From Vitrella brassicaformis (taxonomy: Eukaryota; Sar; Vitrellaceae): 64,000 bases of DNA. The notes under the pieces were generated by a model. The model searched no databases and had not been told where the DNA came from. It was given only the letters and a program-made list of their open reading frames with translations. The DNA lies in contig CDMY01000277.1 of the NCBI GenBank assembly GCA_001179505.1, positions 62,001 through 126,000 on the forward strand. Reading direction: 5' to 3'. Position numbers and translations under genes: made by a program. Shown here piece after piece: positions 40,072 through 50,509 of the stretch (its first letter is position 1; every line of letters starts with the position of its first letter).

Positions 40072-43000
40072 ATGGCTGACACAGAGGTGAGAATCGTCAC
40101 ATGCGCAAGGTCATTGTGATCTCATCGTGATCTGTCTGTTTGTCTGTCTGCCTGTCTGCCATTGATGCAGGCTGGCGAGTTTTTGATAGAGGTGGGCAAG
40201 GAGCTCAATCGGACGCCAGAACAGATGCAGGGCATCATACAAAAGTGAGCAAGCGACGAACGAGCGGCAGTCAAAGAAAGATCCACAGCCGGTCGCGTGT
40301 TGGTTGCTGCGTGTGTTTGTGTCGTGTGCAGGGTGGTTGTCGACAACTGGTACGAGACCATTGGTAAGCCAATCACCGAACCATTCACACACACATATAT
40401 GGCTGCCATCTATTGACCACCAACCACACACGTGTCGGGTGTGACTGTGACTGTTCACTCAGAGTCTCTGCAGGAGGTGAGCGACGTGCAGTGGCAGACG
40501 ATGCAGCTCCCCGGCCGCCTCATCGACATCATCAAAGCCAAGCTAGCGCTACTCGCACCCCAACACCAGCACCTTTCCATCCCGCCCGTCCACCACCCAG
40601 TGGCACCCTCACCATCAGCCATGATGGACGTCGACCCCTCCTCCTCTGTGCCTCAGCCCGGCGCCATGGCCAGTGCCAACGCGCTGAGTCCGCCTGCCGG
40701 TTTGGGTCTGCCGCTGTCGATGCCGTCAATCCCGTCAGTGGCGGCCACGTGTGGGGACAGCGTGAGCTCGGTCAAGGAGTTCAACAGCAACGAGGACCGG
40801 GAGATGGAGGGCAGCGATGTCGAGAGGCTCACCACTGGTCAGTCACTCACACAGAGAGGGACAGAGAGAGGAGTAAACCAGGAGAAGAGAGGGGCGATGG
40901 TTCGTCAGCCGGCCGGCACGCACAGTTGTGTTGGGCTGTTTTGATGTTCTGTTTTCGCGTTTTCTGGTGTTGTGTGTGTTAGTTGAGTTTGCGCCACCGG
41001 AGGAGGTCAAGTTCCCCCTGCCCATCCTCTCCGCCACCGAGAAAATCAAACAGGAGGTAAGAGGGGCAGTCAGGATGGATAGAGTGACTCCGAGAGTCGT
41101 CACATGGCCAGCCGGGTGGGTGTCCACTATCAGGTTCCCGTCGACAAGATGCCAGGCGTGTTGATCACGCTCGGCCGGCTGCTCAACGGAGTGCTCGCGA
41201 GCCCCACAAACGAGAGCAAACGCAAAATACGAAAGGTGCGTACGCGTGGGGCGAAATGAAGTGGCAATGCACTCATTCACAGCATAGCCTGTCTGAGTGT
41301 TGGGTGTGTGTGTTGGTGGCCTCACCACCCACTCAGGAGAATGAGAATTTCCAAGCCAAAGTGGGCCAGTTCGCTGCAGGGGTGGCCTTCCTTCAATCGG
41401 TAGGAGCGTCTGTCTGTCGTGGATGTGCGCCATCTGTGTGCAATTGATTTGTGTCACCAACCAGGTCGGTTTCCAGGACGTCGGCGAGCACCTGATCCTG
41501 CCTGTGGCGTACCTCTCACGGTCAGCCAGGCAGTCACGCCATGCGCCATAGCCACATTGGCAGGTGTGCCGTGTTTGGTATGGTTGCTGCAGGCTGACTG
41601 ATGCGCACGGTGCGTTGACCGAGCTGGGCCGCGAGGCGGGCGTGACGGTTCCGCCCATACCCAACCCCACACCGGCTGACAAACACATCATGTAAGTGCG
41701 TGAGTGCGCTGCCCACACCCACACACGCGCCATAGACAACACACATACGAACACACACACACGTGCGTCAGGTTCAACCCCTATCAGTCGAGCATCACCT
41801 CTACCACGGCTGAGTTCAGGCAAGAGGGAGGCGGGGCGGGATGGATGGATGGATGTGTGGGTGTGTCGTGCCTTTGTGTTGCTGGGTGCCGTGCAGTCGG
41901 GTGCAGGGCAAGCTGGCCGAGAAGCGGTTTCACGAGGTCGACCAGATACGCGCTGAGCTCAAGCAAAAGAAAGAGGACATACGCGTAACTGAGCCACCCG
42001 AAGCCCACGCCACACTAGCTAGTGGCCCATGTGTGTGTGTGTGTGTGTGTGTGTGTGCCTCTGTGCCTCCGTCAGCGTGGCGGCGAAGGCGACACAGTGG
42101 AGCTGAGGCCTGTGGCCTTCCACCTCTCGCGTACACAAACAAGATCGCCACACCACCGACACCCACACTGTTCATCTTTCTCTGTGTGTGTTGGTGTGGT
42201 GTGTGCAGGTATGGGTCGTTTGGAGGATGCATTGAGTGCGGTGCAGCAGGAGCGTGAGCAGGAGGAAACCAACCCAGGGGAGGCCGGCGTGGCCCAGTCG
42301 GATATCGCCAAAATCAAGGAGGTCTGCGAGCGCTTCACAGGCTGCGCTTTGACATCACTGTGTGTGTGTGTCTCTGTGTGTGTGAGTTGTTAGAGTATGG
42401 GTGACGGTCCGCAGTTCAAGTCGCGTGCCAAGCAGGAGCTGGCCAAACTGAGCAAGCAGAAAGTCCACAGACAGGCAAGTGCATGTTGAGCGACTGACTG
42501 AGTGACCCTCTGCTCACCTGATTGATGCACACGTGTGTGTCGTGTGCGTGTGTGTGGCTGATGCAGTGCATACTGCGTGTGTTGTTCCCCGACAAGCTGG
42601 TGCTGCAGCTGCACTTCCGCCCCGTCGACACCATCGCACACGTGCAGCAGCAGATCAAGCAGGTACACACACACATTGCAACTGGGTGGATGGACGGATG
42701 GATGGATGGATGGACGCTCCCACGATTGTGTCTGTGTTCAGCTGTTACGTGAGGAGTGCAGGGATCTGCCGTGGTACATCTACGAGACCCCACCGATGCG
42801 CAAATTCACAGCTAGAAGGACGCTCCACGACGAGGTGCGCATAGCTGTCCGGCAGAAAGGGAGACACCCAGCGCAGGGGATCATTTGTCTTGGGTATCTC
42901 TGTCTGCAGGGTCTGGTCCCCGGTGCTATGGTGCACTTCGCCTTTGTTGGTGGGGAGGGAGGGAGGGAGGCGAGGAGTCGAATGGGTGTGTCGATTGATC

Positions 43001-43233
43001 CCTATCTCACGCATGGCATGTATCAGGTGCCGCCAACGGCTCTGCGGCCAACATCCCCCAGCCTCCTTACCTGCAAGCATCGCTCCTCACACACCTGACC
43101 ACCCAGACACAGCAGACACAGCAGCAGGTATGGGTGGATGTGCGCAAGCACTCACTGACTGACAAGGCAGGCAGGCAATGCTTCTGTTGACCATTCAGGC
43201 CACCAATGCGCCGAGCACATCGCCGTCGGAGTC

Positions 43234-43264
<31 letters not shown>

Positions 43265-43318
43265 AGTGGTGCTGCAGAGGCCGACCGGCCTGTGCTCAAC
43301 GGCACGGACAAGGACTAG
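40072..43318 (+). CDS. PUB + UBX-like domain protein (p97/VCP cofactor, UBXN6-like)
   Basis: Nineteen exons give 574 residues: 40072-40086, 40171-40244, 40332-40363, 40463-40837, 40983-41056, 41134-41235, 41337-41399, 41465-41520, 41593-41691, 41772-41819, 41897-41984, 42076-42130, 42209-42321, 42394-42474, 42567-42662, 42742-42834, 42910-42949, 43027-43127 and 43199-43318. The N-terminal helical motif NWYETIESLQEVSDVQWQTM resembles SAM-like W-x-x-L motifs. A Pro/Ser-rich linker precedes a PUB domain at ~205-265 (TLGRLLNGVLASPTNES, FQAKVGQFAAGVAFLQSVGF, LILP). A coiled-coil (EKRFHEVDQIRAELKQKKED) leads to a UBX-like ubiquitin fold (CILRVLFPDKLVLQLHFRPV, HVQQQIKQLLRE, GLVPGAMVHFAF). The tail is Gln/Ala-rich. 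PUB and UBX both contact p97, as in UBXN6, so a role as p97 adaptor is likely. Two introns start with GC (after 41819 and 42474). Confidence 0.88.
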
Positions 43319-43442
43319 AAACGCAGGCGGACAGACGGACGGACAAAAGTGTACAGGGAGAGAGAATGGGATGGCGGGTGGATCGATCGACGAACGGGAG
43401 CGTGTTCGTCCCTTTCTTCGCATGCGGACGGACATCATGAGT

Positions 43443-43560
43443 AGATGCATGGGCAGGTGCGTACGTGTGCATGCAAATGGGGCCGGCCGCCCAGCTGTAG
43501 CGCAGCGTGCTGGCCATCCGTCTGCTGGGCGTTTTGTGGCGTGTTTTGGTTTGTCAAGCG
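43443..43560 (+). repeat. Dispersed repeat A, copy 1
   Basis: About 118 bp from gatgcatgggcaggtgcg to gttttggtttgtcaagcg. It is ~90% identical by eye to 46830-46945 in the same orientation. Confidence 0.8.
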
Positions 43561-43639
43561 GGTAAATGGGTCACCGCATAAACGAATCAGTTGCGTATGT
43601 GGGTCAACTCGGCTGAATCACTCTGCACACAGTCACGAA

Positions 43640-43715
43640 CGGGTCGGATAACCGGGTCACCTTCCCAAAGAGACCCATGGAGAAATACAGACATTTTGAT
43701 TGTCGTGTTCTGAGA
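43640..43715 (-). repeat. Dispersed repeat C, inverted copy
   Basis: The reverse complement of this segment (gaacggttcatctcagaaca to gacccggttatccgaccc) matches 49685-49757 with a short indel. It contains the core ggataaccgggtcacctt. Confidence 0.8.
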
Positions 43716-44041
43716 TGAACCGTTCTCGATGGTGATTTGCATGCCAGCTCGTGTTTGTCCGCCAGGGTCACTTGCTGTTCGCAGAGCACCCAGAGAATTC
43801 TAATGGATTCCGTTTACGTACAAGTTTACTAGAGCGAGCTTTTTGTTTCAAGCGTACGCCGCTAACGCAAGTGTACGAGCACATGGGGGGTCAATGCTCA
43901 GGCGCTAACGCACACGTTAACACCGAGGCTGGAAGAGCTCATCGGAAAGAGATTCCATCTTCTTCATCGCTTTTCGCTGGTTGGTTGTCTTTTCGACGTT
44001 GCTCTCCACTCTTGCTCTGCCTCGCAGTCACCAACAACACG

Positions 44042-44744
44042 ATGATGGTCCGTGTGCTCGGCCTGGTTGTACTCGTCGCTCTCGCTGGCGTCGCCTCGTG
44101 CGACTTTGTGCGGAAGCTTGGGGAAAAGCCTGGTACGCTGCGCTTACACGTCATCATATGTCTGCTTGCTGTGATGTTCATGCACTCGTGCGTGCAGCTG
44201 ATGAGCCTGCGCCGGCCCAGTGCACGAAGCCCGCCTTCAGCACCCCATTCGCGGACTTCAAAAAACTCAACATCAATGACATCTTCGTGGCAGGGCCAAA
44301 CAGCGTCGTCAACGCCACCCTCCCCGCGAGCAAGATGAAGAAAAAAGAAAAGGTAACACACACGCAGGCGCGCAGGAGCCCACGCACACTCCGCACACTC
44401 ATGTGTGGATGCACTCATGCACATGATGCACGCGGGTGATGTCCCTTTGCGTATGTGCAGGGTGGTGATAAGCCGATGAAGCGTTGCGCTGCTCATTCGC
44501 GTGGTGATGAGCTGGCGACCCAGGAAGCGTACTTACTGGAAGAAGTCTGCACGGATTGGTAAGCATCTTGTCTCGACATGGAATGGCAGGCATCAAGCGC
44601 AGCGCGTGTGATGGTATGGTGTGTGCTTTTGCTTCCTCTTCGATCAGCTGGTGCTATTCTGTCGGCGTGATCGAAATTTGTGGCTATGCTTGCCTAGAGC
44701 TTTGGGACGACGGCGAGGTTTTCATAGCTGTGTACGACTGCTAG
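44042..44744 (+). CDS. Secreted cysteine-rich protein of unknown function
   Basis: Four exons, 44042-44132, 44198-44352, 44461-44558 and 44648-44744, give 146 residues with phases closing. The signal peptide is MMVRVLGLVVLVALAGVASC, with likely cleavage near ASC|DF. The mature chain has eight cysteines, concentrated in the C-terminal half (KRCAAHSR, EEVCTDCWCYSVGV, EICGYACLELW, VYDC), pointing to disulfide bonding in an extracellular or lumenal protein. One potential N-glycosylation site (NAT) is near residue 72, just before a Lys-rich run KMKKKEK that could be a cleavage site. I do not recognise the family. It lies at the left border of a repeat-rich, gene-poor region. Confidence 0.75.
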
Positions 44745-46829
44745 GCTGGCACTCACATACAGGCATCACCCATGAGAGAGTAGGGCGGTAGGTGGGTTTG
44801 ATTGATAAGTTAGTCGGCTCAAAGAAGAGCGACTGACTGGTCGGCCCGCCGTGCGCACACAAATACAGTGAGTGACTAATTGATGCTGTGTGTGTGGGGA
44901 TGTGTTGGGTTTATAATGATTCACGAGCGTGTATGTGTACGCGGGATAGGATGGCTTTTTTCGTTTCTTCGTTTGTCTTGATGCTGTGTGTGTGCATGCT
45001 GCGGAGACTGTCTGCACATGGGCGAGTGGGCAAGAGCCTGTCGATGTGGGTCATCGGCAGCATGCATGCATATCGGATGTGTCGATCTGCGCTGAGTCAT
45101 ATTGACTGTCTCGTGTTGTCATGGTGGCATAGCCGGGAGGGAGAGAGTGTATGGCTATCTATTACCTTTCACACAGCAATTGTTTTTACCACGGCCACTC
45201 ATTCACTCATTCACTCATTCAGCTGGCATGGCATGGTGGTGCTGGTGACGGGACGTTTGGGTGGCAATGTTTCAGTCTACTTGAGAGTGCGTGCAATTCG
45301 TTCGAGTGCTGCCGCGCCAAAATGATGCGCCCCCACTTGTGGATGTACGCACTTTCGATGCGTGGATGTCTTGTCTGCATCCATGAGGGACGGTAGTGAG
45401 GGCGCTGTTTCTGCCGCCCGACCACGCGCGTGTCTGGCTTTGTTTCCTTTGCCTTGGGTGTTTCCGTGCATCCATGTATACATTCTTCTAACCTTCATTC
45501 GTCGGGTGTGCCTGTGGCTTAAGCTGGGATTGGCTGAGTGGCAAGAGCATTTTTTGTCCCTGTCGAGGTGTTGTGTGGCACACGCTGCTGTGCTCTTTTT
45601 CGTCGCTGATGTGATATGGTTGCTGTGCTCTTTTTCGTCTGTGCGGTGGCGTTGCTTCTGTCACCTCTCGATGCCTTCATTCTGGTCCTCCCCTACGCTG
45701 ATGGGGGAGAGGGTGCCTTTGATGTGACTCGAGTACCGTGTCATGTGGATGCAATTAATGGCATTGAGGGTACTGATGGGTGTTGTTGTCCTGCTTGTTG
45801 TGCTCTCACATGTCGGCCCGCTGTCTGATCTGTATTTGTGTGTCTAGCTGAGAGCCTGTTTTTCGTCGCCCGCCCGACTAGTAAGCTACTAACTGTCTTG
45901 TATATTCATGAAGCAGGTCGTAGGGATCGATAGTGACTCGCCCGTGTGCTGTGTATGGAAAATGGTGCTTAGTGTGGCTGGTGTGGCTGGTGTGGCTGTC
46001 GGCAACACAGTGAGGCTCGCTGGCTGATCGCCTGAATGTTTGTGGGACTTTCGCGGGACCCAAACCAAGAGACACAGTGGCCAAGAGACACAGTGATTAG
46101 ACAGTGAGACGTGAGACCAGTGATATATACATATCGTGAAAGGGCTTGAATGTGTGGCGCGAGAGCCGGCAGTGTTGAAAGAAGCAAAGCGCAAACGGAG
46201 CAAAGGCTGAGGATCGACGTCTGTCTTCCGCCCATTAAGCTTATTTCAGATTCACGCCTTCCTCTCTGCTTCATCACAAGTTTGCCTGGCTGAGTGGATC
46301 AGCCACAGGAGACAACATACACGCAGCCCGGTGGGACACACAGGAATTTTGCCTGATGACTGAAGGACTGACTGATTGACTGACTGACTACTTCTCGGCC
46401 CCGTCTCTGCTGGGCACTCGGGCACTTGCACACCGGGTGGGGCGGGTTGCCTTCTGTCCTGTCGTCTGCTGCCCTTAAACCAATGTGACTTTCGTGAACA
46501 GCGAAGCCGTTGCCTTTGTTGGGTGGTGTCTGCGTCATGTGAGACACTCATCCGATGACGCAGTTGTTCTCTCTCCTCTACAAGAAAGGGGCATACTACA
46601 GAAACCGGGTGGGTGTGTATACATCAAATTGAGCGATTCTGTAGTATGTCTGTACATGACCTCGCTGTCGAAAAGCAGTTATTATAACTCGAGATTCACA
46701 AGGTGAGGAGACATGTCTCTCGCTTCCTCACAGAATGTGTAGACGGATCTTTGAGAAAACTTCTCGGTGTCGCTGCAGGCCTTGACGCGTGTTTGTTTGC
46801 TTGTTTGTGTGGAGACGGATGGCTCAGTA

Positions 46830-46945
46830 GATGGGCAGGTGCGTACGTGTGCATGCAGATGAAGCTGGCCGCCCAGCTGTAGCGCAGCGTGCTGGCCATC
46901 TGTCTGCTGAGCGTTTTGTGGCGTGTTTTGGTTTGTCAAACGGAC
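46830..46945 (+). repeat. Dispersed repeat A, copy 2
   Basis: Matches 43443-43560 (shared cores gcccagctgtagcgcagcgt and gcgttttgtggcgtgttttg). Here it is followed within 100 bp by repeat B. Confidence 0.8.
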
Positions 46946-47046
46946 GAACGAGCACCGGACAGTCTACCTGTGCAGTGGTTGCTCCATGTGTGTGTTGTTC
47001 AACTCATTGCTAAGAACGTTCTTCCGGACATCGACGCAATGAAACA

Positions 47047-47260
47047 CCCATCGTCACGTGCGTTCCTCTCACACCTGCCATCCATCCATCTGTTCCATCA
47101 TGCATGTCTCTGTGTGTGTGTGTGTGTCTGCCGGCCTGCGGGTACGTCAGCCACTCCCTGTTTAGGAGCCTCGCTGACTGCCCAGCCAGTCGACCGACAC
47201 CCACACGCGACACCCATGCCCACACATGCCATGTACTCGATCCTCTTGCTCTCGCCCATG
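47047..47260 (+). repeat. Dispersed repeat B, copy 1
   Basis: About 210 bp nearly identical to 49763-49970, including gtacgtcagccactccctgt, the run cagccagtcgaccgacaccc and atgccatgtactcgatcctc. Confidence 0.85.
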
Positions 47261-47984
47261 CCACGCACGTGCCAGCCCACCCGGCCCCCCCAATGTGGTC
47301 CCATGCATCCGGCCCGGTGCACACGTACGCCAGAATATATAAGACATGCAGACAGAGTCACCCACCCAGCCACCCACCCATCCATCGCATGCAGCAATCG
47401 AGTGATGACGGATGGATCGCTCGCTGACAGAGTGCACGGATTGATTGCCCCCCCTCCCGTCCCTGGCCAGCCTAGCTGCACGTACATCGTGAGAGATCGG
47501 CTTGGATTGCAGCGCGCCCCTTTTTCGGCGGCACATGCAAACACCGAAACACAACGCAATACGCACACAGCCGCCTGACTGACTTGACTGATTGACCGCA
47601 AGTGAGTGCCACAGAACGAATAGAGAAAAGCACATGTGTGCCGTGTGTGGACTTGGCAGACAGAGACGAATGCACCAGGAGAAAGACAGCGAGACAAATA
47701 ACCCTGTCAAGTCAGAAGACAGATAACTCTGCCAAGTCAGTTCGGCATCATGGAAAAATTAACTGATTGCACCATGTGTGTCGTGATGTGTGTAAGACTT
47801 GTGTCTTGTGGACACCACAGCTTCTCCCTTCCCTCTCTCTCTTGGTGAAAACACCACGGACCAATACACAGCAGAGGGCTCAGCCGCCCCTCCATGTAGG
47901 TCAGATGATCACACTGATTGTCAGCAAAGCCACACAACACGACGACATGGCATAGTGGGGAACTCAAGGCAGCTGTGTGAATGC

Positions 47985-48284
47985 NNNNNNNNNNNNNNNN
48001 NNNNNNNNNNNNNNNNNNNNNNNNNNNNNNNNNNNNNNNNNNNNNNNNNNNNNNNNNNNNNNNNNNNNNNNNNNNNNNNNNNNNNNNNNNNNNNNNNNNN
48101 NNNNNNNNNNNNNNNNNNNNNNNNNNNNNNNNNNNNNNNNNNNNNNNNNNNNNNNNNNNNNNNNNNNNNNNNNNNNNNNNNNNNNNNNNNNNNNNNNNNN
48201 NNNNNNNNNNNNNNNNNNNNNNNNNNNNNNNNNNNNNNNNNNNNNNNNNNNNNNNNNNNNNNNNNNNNNNNNNNNNNNNNNNNN
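47985..48284. other. Assembly gap (300 N)
   Basis: Exactly 300 N. It begins 12 bp beyond the stop codon of the small secreted-peptide ORF, so the true 3' end of that gene may be hidden. Confidence 0.99.
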
Positions 48285-48295
48285 TGTGTCTGTGG

Positions 48296-48541
48296 TCAGT
48301 GCTTACATTTGCCGTGTTCGTCGTCGTCATCTTTCTTGCAGTAGCAATGGTGGTTGTACTTACATTTCCGCCCCTCGCTCGTGGCGTCACTCTCATGATG
48401 CTCAGTGGTGTAGTATGTCAGCCCACGCAGGCCACCCTCAGCGTCAGCCTCTTGAGCGTCATCCGCAGACGTCAGGCCGTTGGCTTCCTGCGCGGCAGCC
48501 AAGGCAAGCATGCCCAGAGCGAGGAGCCACAAGGTCTTCAT
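48296..48541 (-). CDS. Small secreted Cys/His/Asp-rich peptide, possibly incomplete at 3' end
   Basis: An 81-residue ORF with start MKTLWLLALGMLALAAAQEA, a textbook signal peptide, followed by an acidic pro-like region (SADDAQEADAEGG) and a basic/Cys-rich end: RKCKYNHHCYCKKDDDDEHG then KCKH and stop. There are four cysteines in the last 25 residues. The last bases read AAAT|gtaagc, a consensus 5' splice site, so the coding sequence may instead continue through the assembly gap and KCKH-stop would be intron read-through. It could be a secreted antimicrobial-like, metal-binding or adhesive peptide; nothing in the sequence decides this. Coding status is supported by the signal peptide and by codon composition unlike the surrounding repeats. 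Confidence 0.6.
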   Translation of the reverse strand: MKTLWLLALGMLALAAAQEANGLTSADDAQEADAEGGLRGLTYYTTEHHESDATSEGRKCKYNHHCYCKKDDDDEHGKCKH

Positions 48542-49684
48542 GGCTGATGGGCTGGGGGACGGCAGAGGGAGGAGGCGCTCGTGCGAGAGTCGCAGATGGG
48601 AGGAGAAGCGGTACGAATTTTCGGGGGAAAGGGAAGGAAAGGAAGAGAGGGTACAGCAAGGGAATGGAAGGAAGGAGTGCTTCGGTTTGTTTGTCTGGGG
48701 CTTACAGCGTACAGTTCGTTAACTTTCATCCGTTAACAACACAGTTAACTTCACCTAGAAAACGCGGCCCAGCTCGCAGCCGTCGCGCTTATGTTTACGT
48801 GTACAGTGTACCGCTGCATGCACTATGGTCTGATATGGTGTGGGACTCATGACCTCTGTGTATGTGGCTCAGTGACGGATATTCTCTTCACTCACATCGG
48901 GCCTGTCATGGGCGCACATGTGAGCATTTTATGGTATCGCCTAAAGCAATCAGTACGTTGACGCAATAACGTATACGTATACGGGGGTGATTGCGTTGAC
49001 GTTTGATTGGTTTATACGCACAAGCGAGTGATTGCTTTATCTTCTGCCTGATTTCTGCGGGGTTTGTCGGTGTGAATGACTCACCCGAGCCACCCTCCAT
49101 CACATTGACTCTGCGGGGCCCGCTCAAAACGACTCTGAAGCGACGAAAACAACCATTCATTCACTCACTCATATGGGTGCGAGTGGCTGCAGGCGAGGCT
49201 GTTTAGCCCTGTTGGGTGTCTCCTGAGTGTCTGGTTCACCCTCCACCAGCTACTGATTCAGCCTGAGCTATTTTGCATGAAGATTGGTCGTCAGCTGTGC
49301 ATCATTTGGCCACGACGCCACAAAAAGCATGAATAGGCACGAACAGCAAGCTTACATGTAACAGGAAGCAAATCACATAAATCATGCCGCCCCGCCGCCT
49401 GCAGCATGCATCACACGAAATGGTCATCAAATTGCTTGTGCGGTGGCTGGCTGGCTGGCTGGCTGCCTGGATGGATGGATGGGTGGGCGTGTTGTGATGC
49501 ATGGAATGACTGAGGAGGAAAGAAGGCCGAACACATCAGGGCTGCACAAACGTGTGTTCGGCTGGATGAATGCCGCAAGATGCCTCACGTTGACCACCCT
49601 CTTGTTTGTCACAAATGGGTTTTCGTGCCGCTCTTCCGTTTACATTGTGGCCCAGCATGCCAAGAAACTCGCCGTGCAAATCCG

Positions 49685-49757
49685 AATGGTTCATCTCAGA
49701 ACATGACAATCAAAATGTCTGTTTCGGGTCTCTTTGGGAGGTGACCCGGTTATCCGA
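49685..49757 (+). repeat. Dispersed repeat C
   Basis: Inverted relative to 43640-43715; directly joined to repeat B. Confidence 0.8.
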
Positions 49758-49762
49758 CCCAT

Positions 49763-49970
49763 CGTCACGTGCGTCCCTCTCGCACCTGCCATCCATCCAT
49801 CTGTTCGTCTCTGTGTGCGTGTGTGTGTCTGCCGGCCTGCGGGTACGTCAGCCACTCCCTGTTTAGGAGCCTCGCTGACTGCCCAGCCAGTCGACCGACA
49901 CCCACACGCGACACCCACCAATGCCCACACATGCCATGTACTCGATCCTCTTCCTCTCGCCCATCCCACC
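49763..49970 (+). repeat. Dispersed repeat B, copy 2
   Basis: Matches 47047-47260 with only small indels in the TG tract and near the 3' end. Confidence 0.85.
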
Positions 49971-50509
49971 CCCCCGGGTGTGTCATCCGGACGTCATGCA
50001 GCAGACAAATACCATTCACGAACGATGCGGAAAGCCGTTCACACGTCCGGCCAAAAACAAATGCCGTGTGTGAGTGGATGAATGGATGGCTCAATCAGCC
50101 AGACAAAGAAAGAAAGTATGCAACAGCCATGCATGCGAAGCGAACTACCTCTCTCCCGTCTCTCTTCGTCCCGTCTGCATCCCAGTCAGCTATGCAACCG
50201 GCAAACCAGCCAGCCACCAGTCTGCCAACCAACCACTACCCTTGATGCACATATCCCACTCACCATGCAACCAACGCATTTGTGTGTGGACGCCATACAT
50301 GCTCCGCATGTCCGTCGGGAAAGCCCTTGCCCACCCGACCATGCAGTTCTAAGCGCACACCACCACACAGCACACGAACATTCGCCCATGGATCACTCAC
50401 TCCCGCGTGCACAAACAAGCTCATGAATTGTGAATTGATGCACCCAACCCGCACTCAACTCAACTCAGCATAAGACAAGCATGCACCTCTACGTGCACCT
50501 GTCGGCTAC

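Larger units (their letters stand above)
43319..44041. other. Intergenic with dispersed-repeat copies
   Basis: Between the PUB-UBX stop and the secreted-protein start. It contains one copy of repeat A (~43443-43560) and one inverted copy of repeat C (~43640-43715), described separately. No gene seen. Confidence 0.65.
44745..48295. other. Gene-poor region with dispersed repeats and a gap
   Basis: 3.5 kb with no convincing protein gene; ORFs of 60-230 codons on both strands are repeat shadows. It holds repeat A copy 2, repeat B copy 1 and the 300-N gap. GT-rich tracts alternate with ordinary sequence. Confidence 0.6.
48542..50509. other. Intergenic with repeat C and repeat B copies
   Basis: About 2 kb. 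The AT-richer part 48720-49060 includes an 84-codon minus ORF (48906-49160) with no leader or splice partners. Repeats C and B occupy ~49685-49970. The remainder is CCAN/CA-rich. No gene is claimed. Confidence 0.55.

Noticed and set aside
45362-45828. Plus ORFs with hydrophobic runs (for example near 45616)
   Set aside because: T-rich simple sequence gives Leu/Phe/Ser/Cys runs; no leader logic, no introns in phase, no family match.
47737-48852. Several ORFs spanning the second N gap
   Set aside because: Same reason: N bases carry the frame open. Only the 48296-48541 ORF outside the gap is kept.
48906-49160. 84-codon minus ORF
   Set aside because: No signal peptide, no splice partners, no family signature, and it is in AT-richer intergenic DNA.
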